Source: Orbilia blumenaviensis
Taxonomy: Eukaryota > Ascomycota > Orbiliomycetes > Orbiliales > Orbiliaceae
Assembly: GCA_036872755.1 (NCBI GenBank)
Contig: JAVHNS010000002.1
Span: 2,480,001 to 2,544,000, forward strand
Length of the DNA stretch: 64,000 nt
Reading direction: 5' to 3'
A model generated the notes under the pieces. The model worked only from the letters and a program-made list of their open reading frames with translations. It searched no databases and had not been told where the DNA came from. Shown here piece by piece: positions 19,316 to 29,512 of this stretch (the stretch's first letter is position 1; each line of letters starts with the position of its first letter). A program made the position numbers and the translations under genes.

Positions 19316-20906
19316 TGTGACTGTGTGTATGTGATGATCCAGGGATGGATCGACTGAAAAAAAGATAGAACGGAGAGAGAACGGTTTCTCGTTGCTGTCG
19401 TTGACCAATTGACCTGGGTTAACAGATTGGTGACCAGCTGGCTTGACGTTGTGACGAGCGAAAACGTGAGAGTGTCAAGAACGTGAAGAACACGAGAAAC
19501 GAAGAGAGAACTTTGCTATTGTCGAGGGAATGTCGAGAGGACAGACAATCGCACAGAGAAAAGAGGGTAAACAGATTACCTGACGCGACTCTGGAGAGGG
19601 TCGAGATGGTCTTCAACGGGGGTAAGATGATGACCAGAAGGGAGAGTTCGATGATATCAAGAGAGAACAGATGATACCAGGGAGATTGTCGTGACGTCGA
19701 GAAAATAGACGATGACAAAAAGGGTAAACAAATTACCTGACGCGACTTTGGAGGGGTAAAAAGTATTATCTCGAGCGGGGTTTTGATGATGATGACCAGA
19801 AGAGAGAGAGAATCCGATGATACCAAGAGGGCAATTGATATCAGGGTGATAATGTCGGGGAGATGACAAGAGGAGAGATAATACCTGACGCGACTTGAGA
19901 GAGGAAGGGAATCAAGTGGTCTTGAGCGGGGTTTTTGATGAAAACCAGGAGATTTCGATGATACCGAGAAGAAAAGAGCTGATACCCTGACGAGAGTCGA
20001 GAGCGGAGACAATGTCAAATCGATAGAAAACGTCGGGGAGATGGACGATTTCGATGGTAGAACAGACGTGGTGATGATGGTATCAGAAGGAGGATGATGA
20101 TGGCAGTGGTGGTGATACTTGCTTCGGGAGGATGATCGGTGGAAAGAAAAGTAGCTATCAAGAATCGCGAGACGATTGACAGCAACGAGATTTTTTGTAA
20201 TCGGAAAAAAAAAGTTCGTCCGAGAGCGAAAAGCGACAATACCGATCAGAGAGAAGAAGTAAAAAGTATCGACAGGAGCTTTACAAGATGATAGAATCGA
20301 AGAAAGCGATGATATGTCGATGGATGTGATGTCCTGGGGTTTTCGTGATGGATGTAAGGATGCAAGGATGATGTAGAGGAGGAGATGGAGAAAGATGGGA
20401 TGGAAGGAGAGAGGGATTGCTAAAGGTGGGTTCCACAACAACACAATTTTTTGGGTTGAATGGAAGTTGATCGGCGGCGAAGTTGTGCTGCTTTTTTTTT
20501 CGCGATGTAAACAAAAAAGAAAAATAACAAGGTACCCAATCGGGGAAGGCGTGAGAGGGCAGGGCTCCCAAATGCGGTATTGCGGAAGTCGATCCCAGTC
20601 TTCTTGGCACATGAACCCTGACCACATGCACAACACAAAACGCCCTGAACCTGAATAGGACTTGCATGAAATTTTTCTAGAAGACCTTTGCTGGACTACA
20701 ACAGAAACATAACCATAGCTCGGGCAGGTCTTGAACCCCCCCTCCCTCAACCCCCCACCACATACCTGAGTATCCATATGCCGTGGAACAACAACAACAC
20801 CCCATAACCCCACCAACCAGGGCACACCTCAATCTCCCAGGGACAAGAGGTCCGCCCTCTTGACCCCTCTCAACACCCCCCCATCCCATCCCACCCCACA
20901 AATGCA
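19316..20906. other. divergent promoter/leader region kinesin-5 / MSY1
   Basis: About 1.6 kb. The kinesin side (19.44-20.02 kb) is a degenerate tandem repeat. A 468-codon minus-strand frame spans 19419-20825, but it is low-complexity Ser/Leu/Ile-rich translation of this repeat and has no domain, so I do not call it. The MSY1 side (20.74-20.90 kb) is C-rich. Confidence 0.6.
19445..20020. repeat. degenerate ~150-bp tandem repeat upstream of kinesin-5
   Basis: Three clear copies carry attacctgacgcgact or close variants at 19575, 19732 and about 19880. A weaker copy (taccctgacgagagtcga) is at 19983, and a diverged left copy starts near 19445. Spacing is 157, about 148 and about 103 bp. Shared submotifs in order are gggtaaacaRatt, acctgacgcgact, gagcgggg, gatgatgaccag and gatgatacc. 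On the minus (kinesin) strand each copy reads AGTCGCGTCAGGTA, which holds both a CGCG core and a CAG/GTA donor-like junction. Confidence 0.75.
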
Positions 20907-22971
20907 ATGGAGGCAGCAAACTCCCTCCGATTCCGCAATGCACTGGTCTTCCTACGACACCAGCTGCGAAGCACATACGCCTTCAATCCAAGACATCAAC
21001 AGCAATGCCGCACCAACGTCAATACCACAGAATCCCCCATAAAGAAGAACTTCGCAAAGGAATGCATAGCGAAGTTCATCAACCAGGGCTATGGAGACAT
21101 GAAGAATATCCCACGCCCGACACCGGGATTACTTGAGACGTTGGAGGAGAGGGGGTTTGTGGGCCAGTTCCATGGGTATGTCATATACAATATATACCTT
21201 CTCCTTCTCCTTCTTCTTCAATTACCTCTATAAAAACTATAAGTAAGTAGTATTCTAACCATTCGAGGGTCAATACAGAAACCGCGAGGAATTCACAACC
21301 CTCACAAACAACGAAGTAATCCACATCTACGCCGGCGCCGACGCCACCGCCTCCTCCCTACACATCGGCCACCTGATGGTCCTAATGCCCATGATCCACA
21401 GCATGCTCCACGGCCACCGCATCTCTCTAATAGTCGGCGTCGCCACCGCCCGCATCGGCGACCCCTCCGGCCGTCTGACGGAGCGAACAGGCATGAAAGA
21501 CCAGTCGCTAGGAGAACGCACCTTCCGCCACGGCACAGATATAACCGACCAACTCTCCACCCTCCTAAAAACGGTCATAAACCACGCCCGCGAACGCGGT
21601 CATCAAGAGTCCAAGATAGGCCGACGTGCTATCTCCTCAAATCTTCAATGGCATCGTAACGTCAGTATAATAGACTTCATGCAAATCGTAGGCCACAGAT
21701 CTAGAATCGGAGAGATGATGTTACGAAAATCCGTTTCAGAAAGGTTAAAATCCGAAGAAGGCCTTTCGTTCTCCGAATTCTCATACCAGCTGATACAAGC
21801 GCTGGACTACTGGCACCTCTTCTCGAACCTCGGCGTGCGTCTTCAAATCGGCGGCTCGGACCAATGGGGTAACATCACCGCCGGCTGCGATCTGATAAAC
21901 CGCATGGTCAACGAAGCGGCATGGATAGACGAACAACCATCCCCCGCGCTGATCAAAAACATGGCAAAACCATACGGCCTGACAGTCCCGCTCTTGACCA
22001 CCAGCACAGGCGAGAAATTCTCAAAAAGCACAGGCGCAGGTAACATCTGGATCTCACCTAGAAAAACCCCACCGTTCAGTCTATACCAATACCTCCTAAA
22101 CCGACCCGACAACATCATGGAATCATGGTTAAAATACTTCACCCTCCTCCCGATCAGTGAGATCAAAGAAATCATGGCGGAACAAAAGAAACACCCCGAA
22201 CGAAGACCTGCACAGAAAAAACTAGCCTACGAACTGATAAGCCTCCTCCACGGCCGCTTGGTAGCTCTAAAATGCATCGAAACCACAGCCATATTCTTCG
22301 GCCAAACCGACGAAGCAGACGGAATACAAAAACGTGAAGCAAAGCTAAAACTGGGTCTAACAAAATCCGACGTAGAAGGCATCAGCGCACGACCGTTCTG
22401 GGAACCTGTAAACGCGGAGAGAATCATGGGAATGCCCTTGGAGAAAGCTCTAGCTGCCGGCGGCGTTGCTCCCAGCAACACCCAAGCCAGGACTCTACTA
22501 AAAAGCGGCGCGGTCTCTATCGGCCCACATCTACGACAAGTCAAACTCACCGACGAGAAAACCATCCTAACCCAAGAAGACCTCATCGATGGAAACATCC
22601 TCCTCATAAAAGTCGGAAAAAACAAACTCCACGTAATCAGGGTAGAAGATGAAAAGACAATAGAACTCGCCATGCAAGAGAAGGAAGACCCAGAGTCAGC
22701 ACTCAAACCAACCAAACCAGGGCCCATTACACCCTTACAACGTAGGTCGGCGAGGAAGAAGGAGAGACGTATAAATGTAGGTGTGAGGGCGAATAGAAGA
22801 TCCGAACAGAAGAAAATAACCAAGCTTCTTGACCGTGAAGGCCAGGTCGCCAGAACCAAATTGGCGGGGAGAGGGGACTTCTCGGGCCTGGTAAGCAAGG
22901 CGGTGAATCGCGCAGCATCACAGAGGATACCAGACAACCAAACCCAACCTTCAATAAGCTGGCGGAGGTGA
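20907..22971 (+). CDS. MSY1: mitochondrial tyrosyl-tRNA synthetase
   Basis: Two exons, 20907-21175 and 21279-22971, 653 residues. Class I synthetase core: IHIYAGADATASSLHIGHL (HIGH motif), GRLTERTGM, QIGGSDQWGNI tRNA/tyrosine-binding segment, and GEKFSKSTG as the KMSKS-type signature. An S4-like RNA-binding segment follows (GVAPSNTQARTLLKSGAVSIG), then a basic C-terminal tail. The bacterial-type sequence and the Arg/Gln-rich N-terminus (RFRNALVFLRHQLRST) fit mitochondrial import. It charges mitochondrial tRNA-Tyr. The intron (GTATGT...CTAAC...ACAG) joins as GG/A, giving GNREEF. An out-of-frame ATG at 20902 precedes the start by 5 nt and opens an ORF to 21042. Confidence 0.95.
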
Positions 22972-23457
22972 GGGCCGAACAATTTCTAGGGCTATGTATA
23001 CGAGGATTCACAATATATAGGAAAATGACGATATCCTGCTATAATTCAAGTACTTGCTTACCAACCATAATAGCCTTTGCTACTTCTTCGTGTATATACT
23101 ATATTTTAGCAGTTACATGTATATAAATCACATCTACGAAAGCACTTATTCACTTATATCTGATACTGGAACCAGAAGGAAAAAAATGTGTTCGTGTGCC
23201 TCCCCGATAACATCCGGGACACTTATGCATTTCATATGCAGAACGGGGCTCTTATACTCCCCCGCCTGGTGCTAAAAAAATAATAAAAAAGGAAAAGACT
23301 CGCTAATAATACAGAACAGAACAAACAATCGGTCCTTCGGTCAGAGCTGCCAGCCGGCTCGCTCGATAGTGGTAGAATATTGTAAGGAACAGCGGCACCA
23401 TTAAAAAAGGCCCGCCGACCTACCGCCCTTCCCTTAATCTGGAGGGGGGGGGGGAAG
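22972..23457. other. convergent 3' flanks MSY1 / USP
   Basis: Short AT-rich spacer between two 3' ends. A G homopolymer of about 10 nt lies just before the USP stop (about 23445-23454). Nothing else is seen. Confidence 0.5.
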
Positions 23458-26263
23458 TTAAGCAACTGCCACCGCAGCCTTCTTCTCATACATCAGGATA
23501 TAGGCCTCCTGTCTAGCCACCTCCTCTTCCGACACCGTCTGCACCTTCAAATCATCAAACCTCAACCACCCCGCCTCTTCCCGAGCATAAGAAATATAAT
23601 GCCCCGTGGTAGACCTCTCCCCCTTATGCACCACCACCCCATACAAATCGTAAAGTCCCACCTCCCCACCCTCCCCAGCACAAGAATTCAAATCCAGGTC
23701 TCTCATCGGAAACCCCACATGCCCCCTAACCTTCCTATTCTCCCCATTCTCCCACAAAAACCTCTTCAACTCAATAACCACATTCCCCCCCTTCGGCCGA
23801 ATATTATGTCTCATACTCCGGCCGCTATCAACACCACATTTGGGACAAGCTTTAAACTTCTCGCCCTCGGGCGTGATATATGAATCAGGCGCCCATTCCT
23901 GCTGCTCTGGCAGCGTGTAGTTTTCAAGGTGCTGGGTTAAGGTGGAGTCCTCCAGTCTCCCAAGTGCAGGCATCACTCTGCAGATGGGGACCTCGAGTTC
24001 CATACACTTATCCTCGTGCCTTGTTGTTTCATGGCAGTTGTTGCATTCGAATACCGTCGAATGAACACCGCCGAAGGTGTTGTCGATAATCTCAGGGAGG
24101 GTATACCCGTCAACAACAGGCGATGCTTCCTTTGCAAGGGCCTGTAGGATGAGTAGAAGGAATTCATGTGCGTCTTGCACGAGGTTAGGATCCATAGTCG
24201 AGCCGTTCTCGGTCTCGAGGTTCGCGCGGAGCGCCGTCCAGAACTGGTCAGACGCGACTCCGTTCTTCTTACTGCCGAGGTCTTCGTCGAAGAGAAGCTC
24301 GCGGATGAGAACGCCAAATTCTTCTCCGAGTTTTCTAAAAATAATCAAAAATCAAATCATTAGTAGATGTTTCTGAGTGATAAAGCCCAGAGATAGGGGA
24401 ATTTTAATTATCTTACCCCTTCAACATCGGAAACAGCACCTCGGCAGTCTTCTCCGACGCCCTCGTCCTACGAACACACTGACTCTTCGGCTTCGGCGCC
24501 TCCTTCTGCTGCTGCTTCGAATTCGCGGGTTTTCTCGCAAAGTCGCAGGCAAGAAAATAATCCTGAAGCGACTTCGTGTGTGCTAACATCTGCACCACAA
24601 CGTTAATGTAACACGTCGCGCCGAGGTTAGACAAGCCAAGGCTGTGCTCGTGCTTCGAGGGCCTTGGGACCCTTTCCTCGCTTGTGGTTACAATCTTCTG
24701 CTTCCTGTGGATATGCGGGTGGAACGTCGGCTCTTCAGCCGGCTTTCTCTTTTTTGGTGGCGGTGGCGGCGGTGGTGCTGAGTGTTCCGCAACAGCAGCA
24801 GTGACAACCGGGGCAACAGGGGGTATGATGGTGATATTAGGAGGGGTAATATGAATTGCAGCAGGTGGGGGGCCGATTTCAACGCTAGGAAAAAGGATCT
24901 CCCGCTCAACCTTAATGGGGACTCCGTTACCACTCTTTCGCTTCTTAACCACCGGGTTTCCATCTGCATTCACCTGGTGTGCTTTCTTCGTCTTGACATA
25001 CGGCTCTCCAGTCACGGGATCAAATTTCCTCGGCCTCCCTCGACCCCTCTTCACAGGAAGTCGGTTGGTATGAAGCTCTTCATGCGATGGTGGTGTCCTG
25101 AACTTCAATCGGATAATCCTCGGCTGAATCCTAACCGGCTCCTCCGACCCCTTCGCCTCAGCACGAATCGAATCTAAAGTCTTCTTATGCTCCGGAGATT
25201 CAGCTTCCGCAATCCTCAGCGACGACCTCCTTCTTGTCGGTGATGATTTTACCGATACATTTGTCGAGATTTCGGTATTTATTCCATTTGTAGCAGCGAC
25301 AGCGGCCTGAAGCTTCCGTTGCCTCGACAACTCTTTCTGTCGTAGCTTCCATTCCTTCTTTTGCTTTTTAAGAGCTATCTGCGCTTCTAGCCTTGCTGCT
25401 TCCTTCTCGAGTGTCTCCTTCAGCTTTTGCTGGTTTAGTTCGTAAGGTGACATATATCTCTCCTCAGGTGGTGTTTGTGGCGGTGATGCTGGTTCCTGTT
25501 CTACCTGAACTTCGTCCTCTTCTTCATCTTCTTCATCTTCTCCATCCTCTTCCTCCTCCTCCTCATTCCCATCTTCTCCATCCTCACCCCCGTCCTCATC
25601 TCCAACTTCAACAGGCTGGAGATCACCTAGCGATGACGACGACGAAGCCGCAAAATTCTCAGAAGTCTGTGATACAGAATCCGGCGGGGTTCTAACATCC
25701 GTCGAAGGAGCATTCAGAACAGCAGAAAGCGACATGGAAGATCTAATCTTCATAAATGATGTATCCCTACTCGAAGAGGATGAAGAAGGGTAAGGAGAGA
25801 GTATTTCAACAGGATCACGACGGAGGGTAAGTGAGCCATTGCAATTGATGTTGTTGCTGTTAGCACTGCTGTTGCTGTTACCTTTGTTATTACTGATGTT
25901 GGCGCTGGTGCTGTTGCTGGTGCTATTGTTATTCAGCTTTATTTCTTCCATGGTGCAGACGGGATCCAAGAAGAAATGCGATGACGGATTGACAGGTAAG
26001 ACGGTAGCAGTGGTGGTAGGGGTATGTAAATACTGCTGTTGCGATGATTGATAATGTTGTTGAGGATGAGAAGGAGGAGGAGGGTTGAAGTAACTCGAGT
26101 TAAAGGAAGAAGAAGCAGATGATGAATTGGAGGTCGAGGAGTATTGAGAGGTCGGAGAGACTGGTGGTTCCGTTGGAGGCGGAGAAGGGAACGGGTAGAG
26201 TTGTAGAGAGGGAGAAGAAGATGATGGGTGTAGGTATCTTCTTCTGAACTTTGGAAATGCCAT
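23458..26263 (-). CDS. ubiquitin-specific protease (USP) with AT-hook and acidic N-terminus
   Basis: Two exons on the minus strand, 26263-24417 and 24334-23458, 907 residues; the 82-nt intron joins GG/A to give LKGKLGEEF. The C-terminal third is a USP catalytic domain: GLSNLGATCYIN with nucleophile Cys551, DAHEFLLLIL, two CxxC pairs of the zinc ribbon (CNNCHE and CPKCGV), and the His box GHYISYAREEAGWLRFDD. The first 540 residues look disordered. They hold Ser/Pro and Asn-rich tracts, an acidic run of Glu/Asp around 220-255, a charged helix rich in Glu, Lys and Arg, and an AT-hook KRGRGRPRKF at 405-414. Removing ubiquitin from nuclear or chromatin substrates is an inference. The acidic N-terminus plus C-terminal USP recalls yeast Ubp10/Dot4, but orthology is not established. 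The upstream region is unusually long and repetitive. Confidence 0.92.
25022..25051 (-). other. AT-hook motif in the USP
   Basis: Codons for KRGRGRPRKF (residues 405-414) contain the GRP core flanked by Arg/Lys, the classical minor-groove AT-hook. It sits about 135 residues before the catalytic cysteine, in a segment predicted by eye to be disordered. Confidence 0.85.
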
Positions 26264-28347
26264 TGATCGGGTCTATATTTTGGGGAGGATTCGTGGCGGG
26301 TGCGGGGAGGTCATTGGTTAGCACAATGGTAATTGATGACTTTCTTTCCTTCTACTCTTTCTCCCCCCCTTCTTCTTTATTTTTCCAACAGGCATGATTA
26401 TTATTACATAGCATCGCACAGCGGGACACAGGAATAACATATGGACTGAATGGTCTCTTTAAAAAAAATATCGTCGAAGGTAAACAACAAAGGCCCGGTG
26501 CGTGTAATCACGAAAAGCATTCCAATTGTGGGAGTGGAGGACTCGGGACCAAAAATGGATTATGGGGGGCAACGACCACGAATTCCTTCGATGACCATAA
26601 AAATAATACGCATAATCCATAATCATAACGATCTCTGCAATTGGCCGAAGAAGAGGTGGTGGACATATTTTTTTTTAAAAAAAAGGAAAAAATAGACTTA
26701 CAGAAGTTGACATAATTCTCTAACGATGAGCTGTATCTTCCACGACGTATATAGACATATATACGTGACTAGTCCCTTGTTTAAGAACACCCAAAATAAA
26801 AATCCCCTCTTTCTTTTTACCTTCCTCCCTTTACAGAAAATAGTATTTCTATTCCCTCCTGGATTATCGGTATGTATACGTGCGGGTTGCCTCGTGGTGT
26901 CCTGTAGGTAGCCGCCAGCGGATAGATGTAATAAGTCTTCGATTGGAGAAAAAAAAAAAAAAGCTATGTCGGGGCGAGTGTATCTCCGTGAGGCAGTACT
27001 GTCGTCTACGGATTCTTTTAATAAAAAATATATATACGACGATAGTAGATAAAATAATAAAATAATAAAGAGGTCAAAAGTCGTGTTTTGTAAATAGGAA
27101 GAAGAACTGTTGTCTATTTTGTCGGAATCTAGTACGGATATGATGGTATAGTATCGAAACAGCAATTGTGTATGGAACCAGTTGTTGTCGTTGTGGAATT
27201 TAAGGAACCGGGTATCGTGCTCGTAGTCGTGGCAAGACGAAGGAGAAGGAGAGAAGGTCTGTTGTCGTAAATATTCGGAAAGGAAATTCGTAGATCGTTA
27301 CAGATGGAGTATTTACTGGAAGACATGGAAAACGGACGTGTGAGGTCGCAGAGGTGGTTGGTGGTGATGACGGTGGTATAGTGGTATACCGGTGGTCGTC
27401 GTGGTAGGAGCGAGTGGTAGAGCAGAGCAGTGGTGGGGTGTTCGAAGGAGACAGAGGCAGCAGGCCAGTTGTGGGATCGATTCCCCGTCGTCGGGCTTTC
27501 CGAATTCTCTCTCTCTCTCTCTTTGGAACGAAACAGCGAATGCAGGCTGTCGGGAATCAAAAAGAAGAAAAAAGAAAAAGCTGTACCTGGTGAGAAACGA
27601 ATTGATCGATCAGATTAGCGGGGGGGGGGGCTATTGTCCCTTTAAAATCAAAAGAAAGGTCCTTCAAAAACAGGGACGCTGTTTAAAAAAAGAATGTTGA
27701 ACATCTCTTTTGCACGTTTCAAGGCGGCTGATGGGGGGTGAGCTGTTGTTGCAAACCTTCTCTCCTGTTGAAAGTCTGCACGGTTTTGGCAGCAGCAGCA
27801 GCAGCAGCAGTAACAGTAATAGCAACAGCAAAGGCAAGGGCAACAGTATAATAACAGTAAGAAGAAGAAGAAAAACAGGACCAGGAACAATACAGTACGA
27901 TACGATACAATCTGATATCTGATATCCACAATACAAGATACAGAATACAGAATACCAGTAGACTAAATCGTCAGATAGTGCAGTGTCACTCACCACTAAG
28001 AAGTTCCCAAAGACCCCAAAAAAAACAACCGTTTCACAAGCCTATTGAAGAAAAAATAAAAAACCCAAGTCGACCGTTGACTATGACGCCGGATGATGAT
28101 GACGATGATGGAGAAATAAAGAAAGGAAAAGAAGAAAAAAACTTTGTAATGCTGTAAGAGGTATCGAATTATTGATTTTTACCTTTCAGGTAAATTTTTA
28201 GGAGTTGTTATTTCCCCCTCCGCGTTGTAGAATCGCTCTAAAAGCGCAGCGTGCAAGAAGCCGATCTTTTTTTTTTTTTCCCGCTCCCTCTTAATTTTTT
28301 TTTTGAAGCCGGATAAGTAAGAGGCAGGATTTAAGAGGCAGAGAAAG

Positions 28348-28376
28348 GGTAAGGTAAGGTAAGGTAAGGTAAGGTA
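28348..28376 (+). repeat. (GGTAA)n pentanucleotide repeat
   Basis: Five GGTAA units plus GGTA. Each junction reads AAG/GTAAGG, a near-perfect fungal 5' splice donor on the plus strand. A GT-rich array (GTGTGTGGG units) follows at about 28387-28420. Confidence 0.9.
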
Positions 28377-28556
28377 CTGCTTGTATGGTGTGTGTGTGGG
28401 TGTGTGTGGGTGTGTGTGGGCGTCTGTGTCTGTAAAAGGCTATGTAAGTAAGTCGGTGTGTAAAGTATGGATGAACAGTCGGTCGAGGGCGCACACGAGC
28501 CAGCAAGCAAGTAGCCTTCAGCCTTGCCTGCTCCCCGTTGGAAATCAATCACGGAC

Positions 28557-28580
28557 AAGAGAAAAGAAAAGAAAAGAAAA
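28557..28580 (+). repeat. (AAAAG)n pentanucleotide repeat
   Basis: Tandem AAAAG units, one of four pentanucleotide arrays within about 410 bp. Confidence 0.85.
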
Positions 28581-28689
28581 ACCCGACCGAGGGAAAGAAG
28601 AGGCACTAGTCAGGAGTGTGCAGTGAATAGAGCACGGCCAGATGGAAGAAAAAAACAGGAAGGGAACCCCAGGAAGAAAGATCAAGCAA

Positions 28690-28708
28690 GGTCAGGTCAG
28701 GTCAGGTC
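28690..28708 (+). repeat. (AGGTC)n pentanucleotide repeat
   Basis: Four units of AGGTC, the last incomplete. Confidence 0.85.
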
Positions 28709-28740
28709 GATTGAGGAAGCGACCAATTGACAAGGCCCTG

Positions 28741-28762
28741 GTCCTGTCCTGTCCTGTCCTGT
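28741..28762 (+). repeat. (GTCCT)n pentanucleotide repeat
   Basis: Four units of GTCCT that decay into degenerate gtctcgtcttgtgtcctg. Confidence 0.85.
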
Positions 28763-29490
28763 CTCGTCTTGTGTCCTGACCTGGGCGTGTTCAGTTCCGA
28801 CAATTGCTTAGCCAGATCGATCGTGCTTGCGTTTGTGTGGTAGGAGGAAGACCGTAAACGAGAAAATATAGAAACTAGTGATCAAAAGGGAACAATTGGG
28901 GACTAAATTGATCGCGACTCGAGTTTTACTATTATAACAGCGGTATAGTACCATATAGTACCAGCAAGAGGAGTGAGTGAAAGGTATACCAGACGGCCTG
29001 GCCTGGATCATGTAAAGATCCCTGGCAGCTAATTGTCCAGTCTAGTCTCTTGAGCAGCTACGTATAGGTACCCGTTTACCGTTCCTGTAATTATATACCT
29101 GTATGGAGAAGTATAGATGTATACCTTACAAGCCACCGGGACTAGACTACTTTGTAGTAATGGCTTATATAATTATATAATACTGCAACTAGGTAGGTAG
29201 GAGGTAGTAAGGGCCCCCAATTGCAGGCAACAGGGCTGCGCTTCTGACCGGTATGTAATAATGAAGCATCGACTGCTGCCTTTTACGGTACTTGAAATAA
29301 AATATAATTGAAGATACACGACCAAAGGGCAGGATCAAAAATAATTAAAAATTAAAAAATTAAAAAAAAAAGCTTAAAAACTTACCCCTCCAGGAAAGGA
29401 AATAAAAGACTTTTTTGGGTCAGACGTCAGAGTGGACCAGGGCCTCGGATAGGTTGAGCGGGGTGGAGTAAAGTCGACGTCGGCGGCAGC

Positions 29491-29512
29491 AAAAAAAAAA
29501 AAAAAAAAAAAA
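29491..29512. repeat. poly(A) tract, 22 nt
   Basis: Uninterrupted A run followed by gctttaag, in gene-free DNA. Confidence 0.9.

Noticed and set aside
20724..20752. GGTCTTGAACC near the MSY1 leader, B-box-like on the minus strand
   Set aside because: Stem pairing fails after two or three base pairs, and the upstream sequence is a C-rich low-complexity stretch.
19419..20825. 468-codon minus-strand open frame upstream of kinesin-5
   Set aside because: Its translation is low-complexity Ser/Leu/Ile/His sequence that follows a degenerate DNA repeat, has no domain, and overlaps a plausible promoter/leader. Length alone is not evidence.
22227..22982. 251-codon minus-strand frame opposite MSY1
   Set aside because: Antisense shadow of the C-terminal part of the synthetase, with no family motif.
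28348..28762. short direct repeats considered as a CRISPR-like array
   Set aside because: Pure microsatellites without spacers, in a eukaryotic genome.
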